Part shown: positions 26,201 through 38,200 of the stretch, one piece after another
How positions within the stretch are numbered: the stretch's first letter is position 1
How the letters are laid out: each line of letters opens with the position of its first letter
NCBI GenBank assembly: GCA_964017185.1
Contig: OZ024874.1
Location: forward strand, 32,898,721 to 32,962,720
Length of the DNA: 64,000 nt
From: Rugalucina vietnamica
Taxonomy: Eukaryota; Mollusca; Bivalvia; Lucinida; Lucinidae
Direction: 5' to 3'
Notes under the pieces: generated by a model
Seen by the model: only the letters and a program-made list of their open reading frames with translations
The model's database searches: none
Told to the model about the DNA's origin: nothing
Translations under genes and position numbers: made by a program

Positions 26201-29200
26201 AGCTTCTACCCTTTTGTCTGAGACTGTATAGGCCAGTTTGTGTCGAATCTGGTTGAAAACCCCGAAGACCAGTTTTCTCGCTTCTCGGCTCATATGTTAC
26301 AACTATTCACATAGCGTATGTCGCTTTAATAGTAAAAAAAAAAAAAAAAAAAAAATACTTTACTTACTGTAACAAATGTTCTGACAGATTTTGCCAGTAT
26401 TTTAATATATTATTATTTCTGATCAGACAAATCATTACGGAAACATCTCCATGTAAAAATTCATATCGTCATCTATGATGCTTGAAGATTTACTGAAAAT
26501 ACTGAGGAATCATGATGATACAAAAGCCATCTTATATTGGTGCTCACAGCTGAGTAAGGTGTCCAGCTATCTACTGTATTCAGGAGTATGATCACCAGAA
26601 CAGCCATATTATTTATACAGAGCATCTGCTTATAATTACAAAACGGTTAAGGTCAAAGTGTATATACTATAGCTGCTGCTACATTTGCTATTTATATTAC
26701 AACAGGTGTACATCAGGCGAGCATACATAGCATATGATCTGAGCAGTCTGGTAACCCGGGAGCTGGAGTCCGGCCTCAATGCCGTGGAATTCAGATTTCT
26801 TCTTCCCAGGTCACACCCTAACAGGTTTGAATGGTTGTTCTTGTTTATAGATTCTAACTTTGTTTATATATTAGAAAAAATGCCATGATGGGTCAGTTGT
26901 GTTTAACCTTGCGTTAATACCATCATCGGGGCTTTTTCTCTGTATAAAACTGGGCCCGGTTTTCGGTACCAAATTTTTTCCCAATTGCCTGAAAAATTTC
27001 CCAATTAATCTGAAAAATTCACAGTTGCTAAAAACCATGCATTTTTTCCCAATTTAGCTTTTTTCCCACTTTAATTGCTAAAAATAGCAATAATTTTTCC
27101 CAACATAACAAAAAATTACGATAATTTTTTCCCAATTTCATTGGTACCAAAAATTTCCCCAAAAGGTGAGAAAAAGCCCTGCATCATAGATGGAAATAAA
27201 ACAAGCATGCTAAATCTAGAATTCTTAACCTAATGGAAGTTAAACCAGAGGACCAATGGTCCTGTAAACGCTCACCTGAGATCTGCTGTATATACGAATG
27301 TTATAGAAAATAGTCCAAGTATAGGGGCAGATGAAGCCCTTGGGCCATTTTTTTTTCAGAATAATCAATATACTGTCCATACAAGTTTTTCCCTTCAAAT
27401 GACATTTTAACAGTTTACCCATTCAAATACATAGGCAACCCATGTTGACCTTGCCTTAAAATAGTTCAAGGTCATCACAGGGTCATGATTTATACATACA
27501 TTGTAGTACTTAAGCCATCGATGCTTCATGCCAAGTTTCTTCGAAATCGGTCCACCGGTTCCGGAGAAGAAGATTTTTGAAGGGTTTATACCATATATGG
27601 GCATGGCGGCCATCTTGGTCATGTGACCTTGATTGTTTATATATACATTGATTCCCCCATTCTATAGATGCTTCACATGAAATTTGGCTTTGATTGGCCA
27701 AGCGGTTTCAGAGGAGAAGATGTTTGAATATTATGGTAATATACATGTATAATGCCCGGGGCTGGGGCAAATGAACCCCTGGGGTCCAATTTTTTTCAGA
27801 ATCATTAATATTCAGTCCTACTGCCCATTTCCTGCAAGACTTTCACTTTAAATGACATTTTAAAAGTTTTCCCCATTCAAATGCATTGGCGACCTATGTT
27901 GACCTTGCTGTAAAATAGGTCAAGGTCTTTGAAAGGTCATAATTTATAAACACATTGTAGTACTTCAGTCCTCGATGCTTCATGCCAAGTTTTGTTGAAA
28001 TCGGTCCATTGGTTCAGGAGAAGAAGAATTTTAAAGGGTTTTTACCATATATGGGCATGGCGGCCATCTTGGTCATGTGACCTGGATTATTTATAAACAC
28101 ATTGATTCCCCCTTCCCATAGATGCTTCCTATAAAATTGGGCTTTGATTGGCCAAGTGGTTTCAGAGAAGAAGATCTTTGAATATTTTTGTAATATACAT
28201 GTATATTGCCCCGGGGTGGGGGCAGACCAACCCCTGGGGTCCAATTTAGTTTCAGAATTACCTATCTTCAGTCCATTTGCCCATTCCCTGCAAGATTTGC
28301 CTTTCAAATGACATTTTAACAATTTTCCCCATTCAAATGCATGGGTGACCTATGTTGACCTTGCCGTAAAATAGGTCAAGGTCATCCAAAGGTCATAATT
28401 TATAAATACATTGTAGTACTCTAAGCCCCAATGCTTCATGCCAAAAATCGGTCCAGTGGTTCCGGAGAAGAAGAATTTTGAAGGGTTTTTATCATATATG
28501 GGCATGGCAGCCATCTTGGTCATGTGACCTGGATTATCTATAAACACATTGGTTCCCCCTTCCTACAGATGCTTCATATAAAATTTGGCTTTGATTGGCC
28601 AAGCGGTTTCAGAGAAGAAGATCTTTGAAAATGGTGGACGATGACGGACGGACGCCGGATCATGGCCATCCTATAAGCTCACCTTGTGAGCCTAACGGCT
28701 CAGGTGAGCTAAAAATGATGTGTGGTTAAACACCAGTGTTTTTTGCTTTAATACCTGGTTAAGTGCTCGAAATATGATTCTCTTCCATACCCAATATTTA
28801 AGCAAACACAGCAAACACAGTGGAAACTTACTTAAATAGTAGAGCACCTCTTAGAGCAGAAAGGATCAAATGTTCAATAATTTGTCATGATTTGTGCAAT
28901 AAAATAATAGAAGTGGCCCCTGGTCAGCGATTAAGTATTTTAAAGTGTATGCTTGAACTTGAGATCTGCCATTAGAATGTAGAGCAGTCCAGCTTCTGTG
29001 GCCCAGTATTACTTTCGTATGTCAGTCTCTCATTCACTGATATGTACAATTACTGATATGACAAAAAGTTACACAGGTAATAAGAGAAATGCAGGTACAT
29101 TTCATATTTCATATTCTGTTCTCTGTATTTTTGTTACTATGTTCATTTAATTTTCTGGTTTGTGTTAATCTTGGTGGTAATGACAGTTACTAGTTTCAGG

Positions 29201-32200
29201 AAAGTCCTGTGAAAAGTCATTTACATGTATTTTGATAAAACCTTGCAAAGTCTGTATGGAGCATCAGTGACATTTAGAACCATGTTTCAGTGGTTTGATG
29301 ACAATCGCCAGAGTGATGATAAATATGTATATGGACCTGTAAATAGCTACCTTGGTGTAGCGCTCAGTATTATAATGCAAGCACTGGCACATGCCTGTCA
29401 TGTTGATGATTACTGTTCATCCTGACTTAATAAGGTAAACGCTCTGGAAGCCATGCAGATTGTAACAGTTAAAGAATATAGCATAGGCTGTATTTTATTT
29501 TTAGCTCACCTGAGCCGAAGGCTCATAGGTGAGCTTATAGTATACCCATGCTCCGTCGTCCGTCCTTCGTCCGTCCGTCCGTCGTCCGTCCGTCGTCCAC
29601 AAATTCAAAGATCTTCTTCTCTGAAATTGCTGGGCCGATTGTTCTCATATTACACATACACCATCTACAGGTAGGGGGAAAGAATAATTGTGTTTTTTGT
29701 TTTGATTGGATAAGGACTTTGGTTGCTATGGCAACTTATGCTTCCCATAGACTTATAATGGAAAAAAGTGAAAATTGCCAGTTTTTGCTGTCTTGTTGGA
29801 GATATTTGAATTTTGTTTTTGCAGAAATGTTTATTGAGTAGTCCTCTACATTTCATGTGACTTTTGTCCTAATCCTTCATTTTGATTGGTTGCAGGGGCC
29901 CCATATAGGGCAAAATTTCGAAAAACATTCAAAAATCTTCTTCTCAGAAACTGTCAAGGGGATGAAGCCTATACTTTGTATGCATGTTCCTGACAGTGGC
30001 CTCTACATAATTTATGTTTTTTTATTCCAGTCGGATAAGAACTCTGGTTGCTATGGCAACTTAAAGTTTCCATAGACTTATAATGGGAAAAGTGGAAATC
30101 GGCTATTTTTCTGCTAAAATTGCAGACATTTGAAATTTGTTTTTGCAGAAATGTTTATTGAGTAGTGTTTGACGTTTCTTGCGAGTTTTGTCCTAATCCT
30201 TTATTTTGATTGGTTGCTGGGGCCCCATAAAGGGCAAAATTTTGAAAAAAAAAAAAAAAACATTCAAAAATCTTCTCCTCAGAAACTGTCAAGTGGATGA
30301 ATCCTGTACTTTGTATACATGTTCCTGACAGTAGCCTCTACAGAATTTGTTTTTTTATTACAGTCGGATAAGAACTCTGGTTGCTATGGTAACGTTAAGT
30401 TTCCATATACTTATAATGGGAAAAGTGGAAATTAGCTATTTTTTGAAAACTATTGCAGCCTGAGATCTGAAAAGTGGTAGATGCAAACAACTAATGGATT
30501 AGATGAAGGTATATGATTAATTTAGGTCAAGGTCATCTCTTGACCTTGGCCGGTCTGTAGTCCATACACACTTTTCAAAGATTTTTTTCTCTGAAACCAC
30601 ATGGCCAATCAAAGCCAAATTTTATATGAAGCATCTATAGGAAGTGGGCACCTATGTGTATATAAATAATCCAGGTCACATGACCAAGATGGCCGCCATG
30701 CCCATATATGGTAAAAACCCTTAAAATATCTTCTCCAGAACCGGTGAACCGATTTCAGCGAAACTTTGCATGAAGTAAGGATGACTCAAGTACTACAATG
30801 TATATATAAAACATGACTCTGTGGTGACCTTGACCTATTTTATGGCAAGGTCAACATGGGTCGTCAATGCATTTGAATGGTTAAAACTTTTAAAATGTCA
30901 TTTTAAGTGAAAGTCTTGCAGGAAATGGGCAGTAGGACTGAAATTTAATGATTCTGAAAAAAAAAATGGACCCCAGGGGCTCATCTGCTTTTAAAATGTT
31001 ATTTGAAGGGGAAAATCAGCAGGAAATTGGCAAATAGACAGAATATTGATTATTCTGAAAAAAGAAAATGGTCCAAGGGCTTCATCTGCCCCTGCACTGG
31101 GGTTAAATACCATAATATTTAAATACATGTATGTTTATTAGCTCACCTGAGCCGTTAGGCTCACAAGGTGAGCTTATAGGATGGCCATGATCCGGCGTCC
31201 GTCCGTCGTCCGTCCATCCGTCCGTCGTCCGTCCATCCGTCCACAATTTCAAAGATCTTCTTCTCTGAAACCGCTTGGCCAACCAAAGCCAAATTTTATA
31301 TGAAGCATCTATAGGAAGGGGGAATCAATGTGTATATAAGAAATCCAGGTCACATGATCAAGATGGCCACCATGCCCATATATGGTAAAAACCCTTCAAA
31401 AATCTTCTTCTCCAGAACCGGTGGACTGATTTCAACGAAACTTGGCATGAAGCATTGATGGCTCAAGCACTACAATGTGTATATAAATCATGACCCTGTG
31501 ATGACCTTGACCTATTTTACGGCAAGGTCAACATAGGTCGCCAATGCATTTGAATGGGGAAAACTTCTAAAATGTCATTTAAATTGAAAGTCTTGCAGTA
31601 AATGGGCAGTAGGACTGAATATTAATGATTCTGAAAAAAATTGGACCCCAGGGGCTCATATGCCCCCACCCCGGGGCAATATACATGTATATTACCATAA
31701 TATTCAAACATCATCTCCTATGAAACCGGTTGGCCAATCAAAGCCAAATTTTATGTGAAGCATCAATAGGAAGGGGTAATCAATGTATATATAAATAATC
31801 CAGGTCACATGACCAAGATGGCCGCAATGCCCATATATGGTAAAAACCCTTCAAAAATCTTCTTCTCCAGAACCGGTGGATCGATTTCAAAGAAACTTGG
31901 CATGAAGCATCGATGGCTAAAGTACTACAATGTATATATAAATCATGACCCTGTGATGACCTTGACCTTTTTTTACGGCAAGGTCAACATAGGTCGCCAA
32001 TGCATTTGAATAGGGAAAACTTTTAAAATGTCATTTAAAGAGAAAGTCTTGCAGGAAATGGGCAGTAGGACTGAATATTAATGATTCTGAAAAAAAATGG
32101 ACCCCAGGGGCTCATCTGCCCCCACCCCCGGGCAATATGTATATTACCATAATATTCAAACATCTTCTCCTCTGAAACTGCTTGGCGAATCAAAGCCAAA

Positions 32201-35184
32201 TTTTATGTGAAGCATCCAGGGATTTTTTCTGCAATTCTGGGAAGGGGCCCTAGGGCCTTTCTGACTGGGAAAATTAGCGACATAACCCAGAATTTGAGAA
32301 TTTTTCAAAACATTCAAAGATTATGATATTTTCCAATTTGACATAGTTTTAAAATTAAGTTTAATCATTTTAAATCATTAAATAATATCTTAAAATCAAA
32401 GTTTAACATCATTTCAAACAGCAGAGTTTGATTTTCACAATGTTTAGGAACTGTTGAGAATTATTTTCAGCTGTGAGGCCAACCTTAAAAAATTCTCTGT
32501 TTGCCGTCACCCGACCGACCCACCAAAATTGCCCCTACCCAAAAAATTTTATTGACATTCTCAAAGAAGATTTTTTTTTTATTTGAATATCTTAAATTTC
32601 AGTCTCTGAATTACTTATTTTTTTATTATAATAATAGTCTGAATGCAATATTGTGCAGTCTTACAGTATGAAGAGTAACTGCCTATATGATTCTGAACAG
32701 AAATTTAAACCTATCCTCTGTAAAAGTCAAACAAAAATATTATCTTTCAGTTCTGTCCAAAAAAAAAAAAAAAAAAAAAAAAAAAGCCTACCGACCGACC
32801 CAATCCTAAAACCATGGGTCGGGTGACAGCAAACAAACTATTTATTAAGGATGGCCTGATTGGGAATTTTTTCCTTCAAGTTGGGAAAAAAGTCACCTAA
32901 TTTGCATTGGGAATGGGGCCTTATTTCGGCCCCTGAGACACTCGAAAAAAAAAAAACCCTGGCATCTATGGAATGGGAGAATTAATCTATATATAAATTA
33001 TCTAGCTCACATGACCAAGATGGCTGCCATGCCCATATATGGTAAAAACCCTTCAAAAATCTTCTTCTCCGAATCTGATGACTCGATTTCAAAGAAACTT
33101 GGCATGAAGCACCAAAGGCTGAAGTACTACAATGTGTATATAAATCATGACCCTGTGGTCACCTTGACCTATTTTACGACAAGGTCAACATAGGTCGCCA
33201 ATGCATTGGAATGGGGAAAACTTTTAAAAAGTCATTTGAGGTGAAAATCTTGCAGGAAATGGGTTGCAGGACTAAATATTAATGATTCTGAAAAAAAAAA
33301 AAATGGACCCAAGGGCTCATATATGCCCACACCACGGGGCAATATACATAAATATTACCATAATATTCAAACGTCTTCTCCTCTAAAACCACTTGGCCAA
33401 TTGAAGCCAAATTTTATGTGAAGCATCTATAGGATGGGGGAACCAATGTATATATTAATAATCTAGGTCACATGACCAAGATGGCCACCATGCCCATACA
33501 TGTATATCGTAAAAACCCTTCAGATATCTTCTCTGAAACCAATAGATTGATTTCAGTGAAACTTGGCGTGAAGCATCCATGGCTATAGTACTACAATGTA
33601 TATATAAATCATGACCCTGTGATGACCTTGACCAAGTTTATGGCAAGGTCAACATGGGTTGCCCATGCATTTGAATGGGAAAAACTGTTAAAATGTCATT
33701 TGAAGGGAAAAGCCAGCAAGAAATTGGCAAATGGACAGAATATTGATTATTCTGAAAAAAGAAAACGGCCCAAGGGCTTCATCTGCCCCTACACTGGGGT
33801 TAAATACCATAATATTCAAACATGTTTATTGGTATATGCAGCAGACTCAGGTGAGCGTTTACAGGACCATTGGTCCTCTGGTTTAAGTAAGAGTCGGAGT
33901 GTGGTGGCTTAGATTAGAGCATCAGACAGTATGGAGAGGTGGGAGTTTTGAACCCCATTGGCATCATGTAGAACCAGACAAAATTACTCCCTGTATAAAC
34001 AAAATACTTTTGAAGCAGCTGTGTACATTTTCTACTATGAAAATTTTGAACTTGTATTTCAGGACAATGGTTACGAGTAGTTTTCCCCGTATAGAGAGTC
34101 TGGAAGAGGAGTTTCTTGACACAATAGAAGAGCCCCCTATAGCTCAGAGAATGGGTATCATGACAGCCTTCTGGTCCTTTGAGGAATTTGTCAGGTACAT
34201 GTACTAGCTATATACAGGGAGAAATGACATTGTGATAGCCTTCTGGTACCTAAACGGGGCAAGTAGCTCTATTTGAGTACTTTGTCACTAACCGATCCTC
34301 AAGTCCAGTTCTTTTATGGCTATGAAAATATTTCTATGGTCATTCTTTTTTTTCCTGCTCAAGAAGAGACTTTGTCAGTAAGCAGTGAAAGAATTGTGCA
34401 CTAAGTACTGGTAACCTGTCTCAGTTTGATATGCCCGGGTTTAGTGTGGCTAAGATAACCAAGCTTCTTGAAATGACTAGCTTTTGAGTGTGGACATAAA
34501 GCTCTTGAAATCAACCAACCAGCAAGCAGACATCATGCTATGTCTAAAAGTGTTGAAAATGACATCAAACTCAAACAGTAATATCTCTGTGGTTATTGCA
34601 TTATTTCAGTCACTTTGATAAGATCATGGAGTTTTTCACCCTGGAGAGCCCTGACAGTCCGACATTTGAGCTCGAAGAAGGTCTGGACTTTGAGAGTGGA
34701 AAAGAAGATACTATCTCTATACAGTCAGTGCAGTCTACGCAGGTAAAATACTGCAATATGTTATTATTTTTCAATGAAAAAAGCTCAAGAAAAATTTTAT
34801 TTATGCATGCTGTGCTATTCTATTTATTTATAGTGGCTGCATAGTTTATTGTCAGCTCCCCGTGACCAGTGGTGTCCCGTTTTAACTGTTTAGTTAAAGG
34901 AACACAGAACCAAAATGACCTATGATCTGGCATGTTTAGAAAATGCCATTATAGATTAGCTTTGTTTTGATTTTTGTTATGGCTGTGTACTATTCAAACT
35001 TTGATTTTTTTTTTTGTTCACAGGATATACTGGTAATCTAAAACCCAAACTTTTGCTATAGAAATATAGCAGAACTATCATTTTGCAAGCTGCAAGCATT
35101 CCATCTCTTTTTGCATTGCCTGCGAAAAAAACAAAACAAAACAAAAAAACATGGTGGTAAAAATTTGTTGGGGTAAAAATTTGT

Positions 35185-35227
<43 letters not shown>

Positions 35228-38200
35228 CACCAAAAAGCACAGATTTTTGAAATTTTTCCAAAGAGCATTTTAGACATAAACATATCAACATTTCGATTAT
35301 CAAACAGTTTTGCAGTTGAATTAAGGACTTATGGGTGGTCACTGTATATACATAATTGAAGATTTACCTGTATAAAAAAGAATTGTTTATTTTGTCAACA
35401 ATGCTACATTCTTTAGCATGCTTTATCATGGGACTGTTGAATATGTTGCAAATACATGGATTTGTGTATACATGATTGTGAAATGAGTGGTCAGCTCAGA
35501 GCAAGTGAGTCATTTTTCAGTTACTTCCGGGTTGAAATCGTTGGACCCATTTTTCTTAGCTTTTTGAAAACAATAAGCCAGATTTTTCGGTTTAGTCATT
35601 GTTTTCAATCATATAAGAACCTGAAACAAAAGGCATGTCATCTTTCAGCAAACAATAAGCGCACACGAGCCGCCCCAAGTTACCCACTTTCAGAATTTTC
35701 CAGAAAAACATGTTTACACTAACTTTTCCCAGAGAAATACATTTCCATGACCCCAAAATAATACTTAATTTGTCAGATTATGTATCCTAGACATTAAGAC
35801 TTTGTGTAATTTTTATTCAAATGCATTCCATTTTCCAGGAAATGGGTCCCACGAAAACCAGTTACATTTCCAATTTTACACCAAGTTATTTAAAATTTTA
35901 AAATAATAACTATATTGAGTCATTCCTAGTATTTGTGACGTCTATTAGCAATAAATGCACATCATCATTTGATTGACAGGTTCAAGAAAACAGTAGATTT
36001 CTGTTTTACATACCCCACCCACTCATGTCAATATTGATAAATCCTTAACAGTCAGAGGGGATGATTGACAGAATTGGATAGGGTAGGCAGCAGCGATAAC
36101 GTCAATTTCAGTGGGGTTTCATAGTTTCTGCAAGTCTGCGAGAAGCGCTCGCAGGCAACGCGAAAAAAAGGTAAAATGTTTGCTCAGAGCAAAGTTTTTG
36201 GTGTTAGATAACCAGTATGCCCTGTGAACAAAAATAAAGTTTTGATCCCTGTCAAAGTTTAAGTAGTGTATTTTTGTGCTTTGCTTTTAATGTAGATTGC
36301 TTGTGTGAAAAGTATAATGTGATTATTATTGGAACTACAGTTTATAACAAATAGCAAGCCGAAGTTTAAATGTTTTTTCATGACTTATATTTCTAAGTTT
36401 TCTATTTTTAGCTCACCTGAGCCGTCAGGCTCACAAGGTGAGCTTATAGGATGGCCATGATCCGGCGTCCGTCCGTCCGTCCGTCGTCCGTCCGTCGTCC
36501 GTCCGTCGTCCACCATTTTCAAAGATCTTCTTCTCTGAAACCGCTTGGCCAATCAAAGCCAAATTTTACATGAAGCATCTATGGGAAGGGGGAACCAATG
36601 TGTATATAAATAATCCAGGTCACATGACCAAGATGGCCGCCATGCCCATATATGGTAAAAACCCTTCAAAAATCTTCTTCTCCGGAACCACTGGACCGAT
36701 TTCAACCAAACTTGGCATGAAGCATCGATGACTCAAGTACTACAATGTATATATAAATCATGACCTTGCGGTGACCTTGACCTATTTTACGGCAAGGTCA
36801 ACATAGGTCGCCTTTGCATTTGAATGGGAAAAATTGTTAAATTGTGATTTAAAGGAAAAATCTTGCAGAAAATGAGCAGTAGGACTGAATATTAATGATT
36901 CTGAAAAAAATTGGGCACCAGGGGCTCATCCGCCCCCACCCCGGGGCAATATACATGTATATTATCATAATATTCAAACATCTTCTTCTCTGAAACCGCT
37001 TGGCCAATCAAAGCCAAATTTTACATGAAGCATCTATGGGAAGGGGGAACCAATGTGTATATAAAAAATCCAGGTCACATGACCAAGATGGCCGCCATGC
37101 CCATATATGGTAAAAACCATTCAAAAATCTTCTTCTCCAGAACTGGTGGACCGATTTCAACAAAACTTGGCATGAAGCATCGATGGCTCAAGCACTACAA
37201 TGTATATATAATTCATGACCTTTTCATGACCTTGACCTATTTTACGGCAAGGTCAACATAGGTCGCCAATGCATTTGAATGGGGAAAACTTTTAAAATGT
37301 AATTTAAAGTGAAAGTCTTGCAGGAAATGGGAAGTAGGACTGAAAATTAATGATTCTGAAAAAAATTGGACCCCAGGGGCTCATGTGCCCCCACCCCGGG
37401 GCAATATACATGTATATTTCCATAATATATATTCAAACCTCTTCTCCTCTGAAATCGCTTGGCCAATCAAAGCCAAATTTTATGTGAAGCATCTATAGAA
37501 TTGAGGAATCAATGTGTATATAAATAATCTAGGTCACATGACAAAGATGGCCGCCATGCCCATATATGGTAAAAACCCATCTAAAAATCTTCTTCTCTGA
37601 AACCAATAGACTGATTTCAAGGAAACTTGGCGTGAAGCATCGATGGCTAAAGTACTACAATGTATATATAAATCATGACCCTGTGATGACCTTGACCAAG
37701 TTTATGGCAAGGTCAACATGGGTTGCCTATGCATTTGAATTGGGAAAATTGTTAAAATGTCATTTGAAGAGAAAAGCCAGCAGGAAATTGGCAAATGGAC
37801 AGAATATTGAAGATTCTGAAAAAAGAAAATGGCCCAAGGGCTTCATCTGCCCCTGCACTGGAGTTAAATACCATAATATTCAAACATGTTTATTGGTATA
37901 TGCAGCAGATCTCAGGTGAGCGTTTACAGGACCATTGGTCCTCTGGTTGAATTATTAGCGAGGTTTTGAATTTGCGAGTGTAGTAACATGGAAGACTTTT
38001 CGTAGTTATGATAAGACACAATATGAGTTTGGTTAAGAGAAAACCAGTCTTCAGGCTTTCTGATCAGGACGGACACAAATCAGCCTATACAGTCACTGAA
38101 GAAGGCTCAAAGACGTTGATGAACTAAGCAGTTACTGCACAGCTGATCTGCTTCTTTGTTTTTGCATATGACATAGCTTTTACAATATTACTGACAGAGA

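Larger units (their letters stand above)
31140..33881 (+). mobile_element. HINE-type element, AGCTCACC family, long copy
   Basis: The 5' hairpin starts at 31140. Several ~455-bp units follow, interrupted by a separate insertion (32217-32961). The 3' end is CTCAGGTGAGC (33847-33857), AGGACCATTGGTCCT, then CTGG|TT at 33878-33881. It sits ~180 bp upstream of ACC exon j. Confidence 0.85.

Noticed and set aside
5080..37946. Many short ORFs reading ...[19 protein letters not shown]... on both strands.
   Set aside because: They are translations of the 455-bp HINE units, recur with frame breaks, and have no start/stop conservation. They are not genes.
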